In this document: one piece after another, positions 53,872 through 61,687 of the stretch | Layout of the letters: each line of letters begins with the position of its first letter | How positions within the stretch are numbered: the stretch's first letter is position 1 | Source: Nocardia niigatensis NBRC 100131 | GTDB lineage: Bacteria > Actinomycetota > Actinomycetes > Mycobacteriales > Mycobacteriaceae | Assembly (NCBI RefSeq): GCF_000308655.1 | Contig: NZ_BAGC01000003.1 | Location: forward strand, 211,605-275,604 | DNA length: 64,000 bases | Reading direction: 5' to 3' | Notes under the pieces: generated by a model | Databases searched by the model: none | What the model saw: only the letters and a program-made list of their open reading frames with translations | What the model was told of the DNA's origin: nothing | Translations under genes and position numbers: made by a program

Positions 53872-54204
53872 CCCGAACCCTCGCGCCTCGTCGATCGAAC
53901 GCGACGTGGCACTGCCGATCGAACGAAGCGGGCATGCCGAGCGAAGGCGCGGGACAGTCGACCGAAGGTTGCGGGACGTTCGTCGAAGGTCTCGGGGGAT
54001 CCGGCGACGGCCGAGGGGAATTCGGTGAAGGTTGCGGAGCATTGACCGGCGGCCGGCGGCAGCGCCCCGGTCCGGGCGGGACGGCGATTTCGTGACTCCG
54101 GGCAGCGGCCCGGGCCGGTTCGCGAATGCGCGGGAGCTGGAGGTTTGCTCGGATTAGGATGGCCGCGGACCATTTTGGGACCTTCGGGAGAAAGCGGGCG
54201 GTTC
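53872..54204. other. Intergenic region with degenerate 21-bp tandem array
   Basis: No gene was assigned. Positions 53893-54045 hold the tandem repeat described separately; the rest (54046-54204) is GC-rich and includes the presumed promoter and leader of the permease gene. Confidence 0.6.
53893..54045. repeat. Degenerate 21-24-bp tandem repeat, about seven units
   Basis: The unit core (T/C/G)CGAAG(G/C), with its later derivatives, recurs at 53896, 53920, 53942, 53963, 53984, 54005 and 54026. The spacings are 24, 22, 21, 21, 21 and 21 nt. On the minus strand the best-matching frame would read as heptads such as PETFDER-PATFGRL-SRAFARH. No gene reads through the array with a convincing start. 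Confidence 0.7.
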
Positions 54205-55584
54205 ATGGATCTGGGTGTCCGCTGGAAGGTGCACGGCGACGGGCGCACGCCCGCCCCGGGGGCGGTGGTGCGGCCGGACGAGCGGCTGTCGTGGCCGCGC
54301 ACCTTCGGCTTGGGCGCCCAGCACGTGGTGGCCATGTTCGGCGCGAGTTTCGTTGCACCCGTGCTGATGGGGCTGGATCCCAATCTGGCCATCATGATGT
54401 CGGGCGTCGCCACCGTCCTGTTCCTGCTCTCGACCCGCGGCCGGGTGCCCAGCTATCTGGGTTGCTCGCTGTCGTTCGTGGGCGTGGCGGCGGTGATCCG
54501 CGCGCAGGGCGGCAGCAGCGCGACTGTTACCGGCGCCTGCCTGGCGGTGGGCGCGGCGCTGTTCCTGATCGGCCTGGCCGTGCAGCGGTTCGGCGCGCGC
54601 GTCATCCACGCCGCCATGCCGCCGGTGGTGACCGGTGCGGTGGTCATGCTGATCGGCTTCAACCTGGCCCCCGTCACCGCCTCGACCTACTGGCCGCAGG
54701 ACCAGTGGACCGCGCTACTGGTCATGCTGTTCACCGGCCTGGCCGTGGTGGGCCTGCGCGGATTCTTCGCGCGCATCGCGATCTTCCTGGGCCTGGTGTT
54801 CGGATACGGGCTGTCCTGGGTCCTGGACCGGGTGTTCGGGCAGATCCATTCGGCCGACGGCAGCGGCAAGGTCACCGACCACTGGCGGCTCGATCTTTCC
54901 GGTGTGACCAAGGCGGATTGGCTCGGCCTGCCCAGCTTCCACGCCCCGGCCTTCCAGTGGTCGGCGGTGCTGGTGGCATTGCCGGTGGTGATCGCGCTGG
55001 TCGCCGAGAACGCCGGGCACGTGAAGGCGGTCGGGGAGATGACCGGCGACAATCTGGACGACAAGCTCGGCACCGCCATCGCCGCCGACGGCGCGGCCTC
55101 CATGCTGTCCACCGCGGTGGGTGGCCCGCCCAACACCACCTACTCCGAGAACATCGGCGTCATGGCCGCCACCCGCGTCTACTCCACGGCCGCCTACTGG
55201 GCCGCCGCGTGCTTCGCGCTGCTGTTCGGCCTGTGCCCGAAGTTCGGCGCCATCGTCGCGGCCATTCCGGGCGGTGTGCTGGGCGGGATCACCGTCATCC
55301 TGTACGGCATGATCGGCCTGCTGGGCGCGCAGATCTGGACCAATGCCAGGGTGGACCTCCGCAATCCGCTGAACCTGGTGCCGGCCGCCGCGGGCCTGAT
55401 CATCGGTATCGGCAATGTGAGCATCAAGTTCACCGGCAACTTCACCCTGAGCGGCATCGCCCTGGGCACCCTGGTGGTCATCACCGGCTATCACGTGCTG
55501 CGCGTCTTCGCGCCCGCGCACTTCAAGGGGGAGGAGCCCCTGCTGGACGAGGGCACCTCGTCCTACGACGAATCAGGCCGGTAG
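54205..55584 (+). CDS. NCS2-family nucleobase (uracil/xanthine) permease
   Basis: A 459-aa proton symporter-type permease with about 14 transmembrane segments. NCS2 signatures are GAQHVVAMFGASFVAPVLMG in helix 1 and the substrate motif AENAGHVKAVGEMTGDNLDD, followed by GGPPNTTYSENIGVMAATR. These resemble the UraA/PyrP branch (uracil) more than purine permeases. ATG 54205 was chosen as the first start before the family homology. It is convergent with the phosphoesterase gene, with a 12-nt overlap. Confidence 0.9.
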   Translation: MDLGVRWKVHGDGRTPAPGAVVRPDERLSWPRTFGLGAQHVVAMFGASFVAPVLMGLDPNLAIMMSGVATVLFLLSTRGRVPSYLGCSLSFVGVAAVIRAQGGSSATVTGACLAVGAALFLIGLAVQRFGARVIHAAMPPVVTGAVVMLIGFNLAPVTASTYWPQDQWTALLVMLFTGLAVVGLRGFFARIAIFLGLVFGYGLSWVLDRVFGQIHSADGSGKVTDHWRLDLSGVTKADWLGLPSFHAPAFQWSAVLVALPVVIALVAENAGHVKAVGEMTGDNLDDKLGTAIAADGAASMLSTAVGGPPNTTYSENIGVMAATRVYSTAAYWAAACFALLFGLCPKFGAIVAAIPGGVLGGITVILYGMIGLLGAQIWTNARVDLRNPLNLVPAAAGLIIGIGNVSIKFTGNFTLSGIALGTLVVITGYHVLRVFAPAHFKGEEPLLDEGTSSYDESGR

Positions 55585-56451
55585 CGAACGAGGTTCGGTG
55601 TCGGCCGACCCGTCCGTTCGCTCCGCGGCGTAGGGGAGTTGCAGCACATACCAGGAGTGTTCCGACGAATACTCGAGGTACTGAGAGGCTTTCGGATCGC
55701 AGGCCAGGCCCTCGATCCGGGTCCACTGCCCGTCACCGGAGGCGATGGTGTCGGTGTAGCGGACATGCAGGTGACCGTGGAACAGCAGGCTGGGCCGCAG
55801 CGCCCCCACCACGCGCTGGATGCGGTCCTGATTGGGGTAGCACTCGTCCTTGTCCTTGCGGTTCCACTTCGGTTGCGAGGCGCGCGGTTTGTCGTGGGTG
55901 AGCAGCACGTCCACCGGTGAGCTGTCGGCGTCGAGCAGGGCCGTCAGTTCGTCGTCGGTCATCTCCTCCTCCGGAAACCACAGCATGCCCGCGGTGTCCG
56001 CCCCCCTCGCGGAGCCGTAGCGCCGGCGCTTCGCGGCCTGCTCGGCCTTGCGGGCCTCCCGGGCCAGCCGCCAGCCCTTGTCGGTGGAGCGCGCCCCGCC
56101 GAAGGCGGCGAAACCGGTGCCCTCCCAGGTCCAGCGGTGTCCGCGCGGGGCGTAGCGGAGGTGCTTGCGGCACACCAGGAATCCCTCGTCATCGGGGTGT
56201 TCGTCGTAGAGCTCGTGCAGCAGTGAGCTCTTGTCGTGGTTCCCATCCAGGAAGTACACGGTGACCCCGGCCCGCTTGGCGGCCTTGTTCACCACGTCGA
56301 AGTACCGCCGCCCCGAGTGCATGTGCTCCCACGCCCCGAAGTCCCCGACCGAGAACATCCGTTCGCAGCCATTACGCGCCGCGACCTTCACCAACGCCAG
56401 CGCGTGCGCCGTGTTCCCATGCAGGTCTCCGACAATCAGGACATTCCCCAT
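55573..56451 (-). CDS. Calcineurin-like metallophosphoesterase
   Basis: A 292-aa protein with the five metallophosphoesterase motifs: VGDLHGN at the N-terminus, VGDFGAWE, FLDGNHDKSS, LLTHDKPRAS and LFHGHLHVRY, which together bind a di-metal centre. The substrate is unknown; a nucleotide or protein phosphate is possible. A charged insertion (residues about 115-180, rich in Arg and Lys) interrupts the fold. ATG 56451 puts the first metal ligand near residue 8, as is usual. Divergent from the SDR gene by 85 nt. Confidence 0.87.
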   Translation of the reverse strand: MGNVLIVGDLHGNTAHALALVKVAARNGCERMFSVGDFGAWEHMHSGRRYFDVVNKAAKRAGVTVYFLDGNHDKSSLLHELYDEHPDDEGFLVCRKHLRYAPRGHRWTWEGTGFAAFGGARSTDKGWRLAREARKAEQAAKRRRYGSARGADTAGMLWFPEEEMTDDELTALLDADSSPVDVLLTHDKPRASQPKWNRKDKDECYPNQDRIQRVVGALRPSLLFHGHLHVRYTDTIASGDGQWTRIEGLACDPKASQYLEYSSEHSWYVLQLPYAAERTDGSADTEPRSLPA

Positions 56452-56536
56452 CGCCACATGGTGGCACCCGCGTCTCCGGAGGGCATCCGCAATTCCCGCC
56501 CGCCGTGCCACGCATACCCGAATTAGGCTGACCTCC

Positions 56537-57370
56537 ATGAACTCTGTGTTGGTTACCGGCGCGGCGCGCGGCATCGGCAAGGCCGTCTGCCTGCGTCTGG
56601 CGCAGCAGAACTGGCAGGTCTACGCGGGCGTCCGCAAGCTCTCCGACGGTGAGGCGCTGGCCGCGGCGGACCCCCGCATCACCCCGATCGTCCTGGATGT
56701 CACGAATCCGGACCATATCGCCGCCCTCGACGGGGTGCTGCCCGCCGACCTCACCGCGGTGGTCAACAATGCCGGCATCGTCGCGGACGGCCCCGTCGAG
56801 CTCCTCGATCTGGACACCCTCCGAAACCAGTTCGAGGTCAATGTCTTCGGCGCGGTCGCGGTCACCCAGGCCGTCCTCCCGCGCCTGCGCGCCACCCGCG
56901 GCCGCGTCGTCTTCATCTCCTCGCTGTCGGGCCGCATCTCCACTCCTGGCACGGGCGCCTACAACTCGTCGAAGTTCGCCCTCGAGGGCCTGGTCGACGC
57001 GCTGCGGGTGGAGCTGCGCCCCTGGGGAATCCACACCGCCCTCATCGAACCGGGTCCCGTTGCCACCGACCTCTGGTTCGGTGCGACCGACATGGTCGAC
57101 ACCACCACCGCCCACCTCACCGACGCCCAGCGCGAGCTCTACAGCGCCCACCTCGCGGGCCTCCGCAAGATGTCGCAGCAGGTTCCGAAGATCGCGGCGC
57201 CGGTCGAGTCGGTGGTCAAGGAGGTCGAGAGGGCTCTCACCGCCAAGCGTCCCAGGGCCCGCTACATCCCGGGCATCGCGGGAAAGATCCAGGTGGTGGC
57301 CACCTCGCTGACTCCCACCCCGGTGCTGGACACCCTCTTCGCCCTGGTCTCCGGCATCCGCAAGAAGTAG
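56537..57370 (+). CDS. Short-chain dehydrogenase/reductase
   Basis: A 277-aa classical SDR resembling retinol/17beta-HSD type enzymes. The cofactor motif TGAARGIGKAVCLRLA is at the N-terminus (residues about 7-22), NNAGIVADG is near residue 80, and the catalytic Ser-Tyr-Lys lies in ISSLSGRISTPGTGAYNSSK cut (about residue 137-156). The substrate is unknown; it may reduce a steroid ketone, since it abuts the HIP gene block, but this is only inference. ATG 56537 follows CTCC with a weak Shine-Dalgarno. Confidence 0.83.
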   Translation: MNSVLVTGAARGIGKAVCLRLAQQNWQVYAGVRKLSDGEALAAADPRITPIVLDVTNPDHIAALDGVLPADLTAVVNNAGIVADGPVELLDLDTLRNQFEVNVFGAVAVTQAVLPRLRATRGRVVFISSLSGRISTPGTGAYNSSKFALEGLVDALRVELRPWGIHTALIEPGPVATDLWFGATDMVDTTTAHLTDAQRELYSAHLAGLRKMSQQVPKIAAPVESVVKEVERALTAKRPRARYIPGIAGKIQVVATSLTPTPVLDTLFALVSGIRKK

Positions 57371-57389
57371 CGTCCGCACGCAAAGACGA

Positions 57390-57424
57390 ACCGCCGGCAC
57401 CCTGTGGATCGGGGTACCGGCGGT
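57390..57424. terminator. Bidirectional hairpin between convergent SDR genes
   Basis: ACCGCCGGCACCC (57390-57402) pairs with GGGTACCGGCGGT ending at 57424 with one mismatch. It lies between the plus-strand SDR (ends 57370) and the minus-strand SDR (ends 57446). Confidence 0.78.
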
Positions 57425-57445
57425 AAGAGCTTGTGACGCCGCGAA

Positions 57446-58357
57446 TTACGCGCCGTAGACCGGCTCCGGGGTGGTGGCCTTGGACAGCAGGTCGCGCACG
57501 ACGGGGCCCAGCTCGGCCGGCTCCCAGCGGGCGCCGCGGTCGATGGAGACGCCGTGGCGCCAGCCGTCGGCGACGGTCACCTTGCCGCCCTCGACCTCGA
57601 ACATGCGGCCGGTGACACCGGCGGAGTCGGTGCTGCCCAGCCAGACCACCAGCGGCGAGACGTTCTCCGGGGCCATGGCGTCGAAGCCGTCCTCGGGAGC
57701 CGCCATCATGTCGGCGAAGACCGTCTCGGTCATGCGGGTGCGGGCGGCCGGGGCGATGGCGTTGACCGTGATGCCGTAGCGTGCGAATTCGGCGGCGGCG
57801 GTGAGGGTCAGGCCCGCGATGCCGGACTTGGCAGCGGAGTAGTTGCCCTGGCCGACCGAGCCGAGCAGGCCCGCGCCGGAGCTGGTGTTGATGATGCGGG
57901 CCTCGGGGGTACGACCGGCCTTGGCCTCGTTGCGCCAGTACTCGGCGGCGTGCCGCATGGGCGCGAAGTGGCCCTTGAGGTGCACCTTGATGACCGCGTC
58001 CCACTCGTCCTCGGCGAGGTTGACCAGCATGCGGTCGCGGACGATGCCGGCGTTGTTGACGAGCACGTCCAGGCGGCCGAAGGTTTCGACGGCGGTGGCG
58101 ATCAGGCGGCGCGCGCCCTCCCAGTCGGAGATGTCGTCGCCGTTGACGACGGCCTCGCCACCCATGGCCTTGATCTCCTCGACGACCTGCGCGGCCGGGG
58201 AGTCGGGGCTCGGGGCGCCGTCGAGCTCGGCGCCGAGGTCGTTCACGACCACCTTGGCGCCGGCGGCGGCGAAGGCGAGGGCGTGGGCACGGCCGATGCC
58301 ACGACCGGCGCCGGTCACGATGACGACGCGGCCGTCGCAGATCTTGTTGTCGGTCAT
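57446..58357 (-). CDS. SDR of the HIP region (Rv3548c-like)
   Basis: A 303-aa SDR. It has GRVVIVTGAGRGIGRAHALA (residues about 8-27), VVVNDLGAELDGAPSPDSPA, which is the signature insert of the MFE-2/17beta-HSD4 branch, NNAGIVRDRMLVNLAEDEW, and a catalytic Ser-Tyr-Lys in SSGAGLLGSVGQGNYSAAKS cut. Members of this branch oxidise (3R)-hydroxyacyl-CoA. Position and orientation equal those of Rv3548c, so it probably acts on a hydroxyacyl-CoA of the ring C/D route. It follows the second SDR after 27 nt. Confidence 0.86.
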   Translation of the reverse strand: MTDNKICDGRVVIVTGAGRGIGRAHALAFAAAGAKVVVNDLGAELDGAPSPDSPAAQVVEEIKAMGGEAVVNGDDISDWEGARRLIATAVETFGRLDVLVNNAGIVRDRMLVNLAEDEWDAVIKVHLKGHFAPMRHAAEYWRNEAKAGRTPEARIINTSSGAGLLGSVGQGNYSAAKSGIAGLTLTAAAEFARYGITVNAIAPAARTRMTETVFADMMAAPEDGFDAMAPENVSPLVVWLGSTDSAGVTGRMFEVEGGKVTVADGWRHGVSIDRGARWEPAELGPVVRDLLSKATTPEPVYGA

Positions 58358-58384
58358 TCGATTACCTCTTCGTTGTCGATCGAT

Positions 58385-59179
58385 CTAGTGGCCGGAGACG
58401 GCGGGGACGTCTGCGGTCGAAGCTTCGAGGAAGGCGGGCTTCTCGCCGCCGCCGTGCACCAGCAGCGCGCTGCCGGTGATGTAGGAGGCCAGGGGGGAAG
58501 CGAGGAACGCCGCGGTGCGGCCGATGTCCTCGGGGGCGGCCATGCGCTGCATCGGCACGGTGCGGCTGACCGCCGCGATGCCGTCGTCGTCGCCGTAGTG
58601 CAGGTGCGAGGACTCGGTGTTGACCAGGCCGACGATGACCGAGTTCAGCCGGACCTTCGGCGCCCACTCGACCGCGAGCGACGAAACCAGGCTGTCCACA
58701 CCGGCTTTGGCCGCGCCGTAGGCGGCGGTGCCCGGCGAGGGCCGATGCCCGGAGACGCTGGAGATCATCACGATCGATCCGCCGGTCTCCTGCTTCTGCA
58801 TGACCTCGTTGGCGATCTGCGAAACCAGCAGCGGTGCCAGCAGATTCAGCTGCACGATCTTCGAGTGGAAGTTGGCGCTGGCGTCGGCGGCCAGGGCGAA
58901 GGGCGCGCCACCGGCATTGTTCACCACGGTGTCCAGGCGCCCGTACTTCTCGACGATGGCCTCGATCAGCCCGCGCACCGAGTCCGGGTCGCGCACGTCG
59001 CACGGCAGGAAGTCGATGCCGCGGCCATTGCTCTCGACGGGGGTGTCGCCGGGCCGGCGTGCGCAGGCCACGACGGTCGCGCCCGCGTCCAGGAAGACCC
59101 GGCTGATGCCGGCGCCGACGCCGCGTACACCGCCGGTGACCAGGACGACCGTGCCGGACAGGTTTACTTCGATTCCCAC
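58385..59179 (-). CDS. SDR of the HIP region (Rv3549c-like)
   Basis: A 264-aa SDR with the N-terminal VVLVTGGVRGVGAGISRVFL, NNAGGAPFALAADASANF and the catalytic Ser-Tyr-Lys in ISSVSGHRPSPGTAAYGAAK. It is first in a two-gene minus-strand operon divergent from echA20, and the KstR2 box at 59191 lies just 11 nt upstream of its start. Order and orientation match Rv3549c. The substrate is not established; probably a steroid CoA thioester. Confidence 0.86.
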   Translation of the reverse strand: MGIEVNLSGTVVLVTGGVRGVGAGISRVFLDAGATVVACARRPGDTPVESNGRGIDFLPCDVRDPDSVRGLIEAIVEKYGRLDTVVNNAGGAPFALAADASANFHSKIVQLNLLAPLLVSQIANEVMQKQETGGSIVMISSVSGHRPSPGTAAYGAAKAGVDSLVSSLAVEWAPKVRLNSVIVGLVNTESSHLHYGDDDGIAAVSRTVPMQRMAAPEDIGRTAAFLASPLASYITGSALLVHGGGEKPAFLEASTADVPAVSGH

Positions 59180-59190
59180 CGTGCTAACCT

Positions 59191-59204
59191 ACCAAGCACT
59201 TGCT
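59191..59204. promoter_or_regulatory. KstR2-type operator between SDR and echA20
   Basis: ACCAAGCACTTGCT fits AnCAAGnnCTTGnT at all fixed positions. It lies 11 nt upstream of the SDR start and 25 nt upstream of the echA20 ATG. Confidence 0.9.
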
Positions 59205-59229
59205 TGTTTTGCCAACGATGGGACATGCG

Positions 59230-59994
59230 ATGGGGATCAACCGTCACACCGAAACCGAGGGCGTCGAAGTCGTCACTGTCGACTACCCGCCGGTCAACGC
59301 TCTGCCTTCCGACGGCTGGTTCGCCCTGGCCGACGCCGTCACCGCCGCCGGCCGCGACCCGGAGACCCGGGTCGTGGTGCTGCGCGCCGAGGGTCGCGGC
59401 TTCAACGCGGGCGTGGACATCAAGGAGATGAACGCGGATACCGGGCACACCGCCCTGATCCGCGCCAATCACGGCTGCTTCGCGGCCTTCGCCGCGGTCT
59501 ACGACTGCGAGGTTCCGGTGGTCACCGCCGTGAACGGCTTCTGCCTCGGCGGCGGCATCGGCCTGGTCGGCAACTCCGACGTCATCGTCGCCTCCGACGA
59601 CGCGACCTTCGGCCTCCCCGAGGTCGACCGCGGCGCGCTCGGTGCGGCCACCCACCTGGCGCGACTGGTTCCCCAGCACCTGATGCGGACCATGTTCTAC
59701 ACGGCGGGCACCCTCACCGCGCAGCAGTTGCACCACTACGGCTCGGTCTTCAAGGTGGTGCCGCGCGCCGAACTCGACGCCGCCGCCATGGAGGTCGCCA
59801 AGAACATCGCCAACAAGGACGGCCGCGTGATCCGCGCCGCCAAGAAGGCGCTCAACGGCATCGACGTGCAGGACGTGCACCGCTCCTACCGCTTCGAGCA
59901 GGGCTTCACCATGGAACTCAACCTCGCGGGCGTGGCCGACGAGATCCGGGCGCGCTTCGACGACGATCTGGCCGCGCAGAAGAAGGGGAAGTAA
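59230..59994 (+). CDS. echA20: Crotonase-family ring hydrolase EchA20
   Basis: Crotonase-fold hydrolase that in mycobacteria opens ring D of the indane CoA intermediate HIEC-CoA. The 254-aa protein has GFNAGVDIKEMN (oxyanion loop, about residue 63), FCLGGGIGLVGNSDVIVASD and TFGLPEVDRGALGAATHLAR (about residue 130). ATG 59230 gives the usual length; an in-frame ATG at 59218 is the alternative. First gene of echA20-ipdA-ipdB-ipdC. ipdA starts 5 nt after its stop. Confidence 0.92.
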   Translation: MGINRHTETEGVEVVTVDYPPVNALPSDGWFALADAVTAAGRDPETRVVVLRAEGRGFNAGVDIKEMNADTGHTALIRANHGCFAAFAAVYDCEVPVVTAVNGFCLGGGIGLVGNSDVIVASDDATFGLPEVDRGALGAATHLARLVPQHLMRTMFYTAGTLTAQQLHHYGSVFKVVPRAELDAAAMEVAKNIANKDGRVIRAAKKALNGIDVQDVHRSYRFEQGFTMELNLAGVADEIRARFDDDLAAQKKGK

Positions 59995-59999
59995 AAGCC

Positions 60000-60878
60000 A
60001 TGCGCGACAAGCGAATGTCGCTCGACGAGGTCGTCGGCGAACTGCGCAGCGGAATGACCATCGGCATCGGCGGCTGGGGCTCCCGGCGCAAGCCCATGGC
60101 CTTCGTGCGCGCCCTGCTGCGTTCGGACGTCAAGGATCTGACCGTCGTCACCTACGGCGGCCCGGACCTGGGCCTGCTGTGCTCGGCGGGCAAGGTGCGC
60201 AAGGCCTACTACGGCTTCGTGTCCCTGGACTCCGCCCCGTTCTACGACCCGTGGTTCGCCAAGGCCCGCACCGAGGGTGCGATCACCGTGCGCGAGATGG
60301 ACGAGGGCATGGTCAAGTGCGGTCTGCAGGCCGCCGCCGCCCGCCTGCCGTTCCTGCCGATCCGCGCCGGATTGGGTTCCGCCGTCATCGACTTCTGGGA
60401 GGGCGAGCTGAAGACCGTCCAATCCCCGTACGCGGATGCCGACGGCCGCAGCGAGACCCTGGTCGCCATGCCCGCCCTGAACCTGGATGCCGCGTTCGTG
60501 CACCTGGACCTGGGCGACAAGCACGGCAATGCCGCCTACACCGGCGTCGACCCGTACATGGACGATCTGTACATGCTCTCCGCCGAGAAGCGCTACCTGT
60601 CGGTGGACCGCCTGGTCGAGACCGAGGAACTGGTGAAAGCCGTTCCGACGCAGGCCCTCATCCTCAACCGCATGATGGTCGACGGGGTGGTCGAGGCCCC
60701 CGGCGGCGCGCACTTCACCTTCTCCGGCAGCTACGGCCGCGACGAGAAGTTCCAGCGCCACTACGTCGAGGCCGCCAAGACGCCCGAGTCCTGGGCCGAG
60801 TTCAAGGCTCGCTACCTGGATGTGTCCGAGGCCGAATACCAGGCCGCCGTCAAGGCTTTCGCCGAGGAGCAGAAGTAA
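60000..60878 (+). CDS. ipdA: COCHEA-CoA hydrolase subunit IpdA
   Basis: Alpha subunit of IpdAB, a class I CoA-transferase-like enzyme that opens ring C of COCHEA-CoA. The 292-aa protein is the same length as M. tuberculosis IpdA. It has MTIGIGGWGSRRKPMAFVRA (about residues 19-38), the glycine-rich TYGGPDLGLLCSAGK and HLDLGDKHGNAAYTGVDPYM. ATG 60000 lies 5 nt after the echA20 stop. Its stop overlaps the ipdB ATG by one base. Confidence 0.93.
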   Translation: MRDKRMSLDEVVGELRSGMTIGIGGWGSRRKPMAFVRALLRSDVKDLTVVTYGGPDLGLLCSAGKVRKAYYGFVSLDSAPFYDPWFAKARTEGAITVREMDEGMVKCGLQAAAARLPFLPIRAGLGSAVIDFWEGELKTVQSPYADADGRSETLVAMPALNLDAAFVHLDLGDKHGNAAYTGVDPYMDDLYMLSAEKRYLSVDRLVETEELVKAVPTQALILNRMMVDGVVEAPGGAHFTFSGSYGRDEKFQRHYVEAAKTPESWAEFKARYLDVSEAEYQAAVKAFAEEQK

Positions 60879-61687
60879 TGACCGAAAACAACACTGCATC
60901 GCGTAGCGATTCCCACAGCGGTGGCGGCGGGGCGACGGGTGGGCCTGTTACTCGGGCCGAGATCTGCGTGGTCGCGGCGGCCGAGATCTTCCGGGGCGCG
61001 GGCGAGATCATGGCCTCCCCGATGTCCACCGTCACCACCATCGGCGCGCGGCTGGCGCGGCTCACCTTCGAGCCGGACCTGCTGCTGTCCGACGGTGAGG
61101 CGCTGTTCTTCGCCGAGATCCCGCCGATCGGCGGCAAGGCGCCCATCGAGGGCTGGATTCCGTTCTCGAAGGTCTTCGATGTGGTGAATTCCGGTCGCCG
61201 CCATGTGGTCATGGGCGCCAACCAGATCGACAGGTACGGCAACCAGAACCTGTCCGCGTTCGGCCCGCTGCAGCAGCCGACCCGGCAGATGTTCGGTGTG
61301 CGCGGCGCGCCGGGCAACACCATCAACCACGCCACCAGCTACTTCGTGCCCAAGCACAACAAGCGGGTGTTCGTCGACCGGGTCGACATCGTCTCCGGAA
61401 TCGGTTATGACAAGGTCGATTCCGAGAACCCGGCCTACCGGTTCCACCACCTGCACCGGGTGGTCTCGAACCTGGGCGTGTTCGACTTCACCGGACCGGA
61501 CCACACCCTGCGCGCGCTGTCGCTGCACCCGGGCGTGACCGCCGACGAGGTCGCGGAGAACACCTCGTTCGAGATCGCGGGCCTGGCCGAGGCGGGCGAG
61601 ACCCGCCTGCCCACCGAGGAAGAGCTCACCATCATCCGGACCGTGCTGGACCCCAGGGGTTTCCGCGAGAAGGAGGTGACGGCATGA
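60878..61687 (+). CDS. ipdB: COCHEA-CoA hydrolase subunit IpdB with N-terminal insert
   Basis: Beta subunit of IpdAB. The 269-aa protein is about 19 residues longer than mycobacterial IpdB (250 aa from memory). The extra part is the N-terminal SRSDSHSGGGGATGGPV, encoded by the repeat at 60898-60945; the conserved protein starts with TRAEICVVAAAEIFRGAGEI. Core motifs are RHVVMGANQIDRYGNQN, GVRGAPGNTINHATSYF and RVFVDRVDIVSGIGYDKVD. ATG 60878 overlaps the ipdA stop (TAATG), so the insert is translated unless an internal start is used. Overlaps ipdC by 4 nt. Confidence 0.92.
   Translation: MTENNTASRSDSHSGGGGATGGPVTRAEICVVAAAEIFRGAGEIMASPMSTVTTIGARLARLTFEPDLLLSDGEALFFAEIPPIGGKAPIEGWIPFSKVFDVVNSGRRHVVMGANQIDRYGNQNLSAFGPLQQPTRQMFGVRGAPGNTINHATSYFVPKHNKRVFVDRVDIVSGIGYDKVDSENPAYRFHHLHRVVSNLGVFDFTGPDHTLRALSLHPGVTADEVAENTSFEIAGLAEAGETRLPTEEELTIIRTVLDPRGFREKEVTA
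60898..60945 (+). repeat. 48-nt in-frame repeat, copy 2 (start of ipdB)
   Basis: It matches the copy at 4208-4255 at 43 of 48 positions. It begins ATCGCGTAGCGAT (arms ATCGC/GCGAT) and continues with the same G-rich stretch to GGGCGACGGGTGGGCC. Both copies are read in the same frame and orientation. Confidence 0.85.

Noticed and set aside
57554..59431. 625-codon open frame on the plus strand opposite the two SDR genes
   Set aside because: Antisense shadow; Gly/Val/Asp-rich reversed sequence with no start signal.
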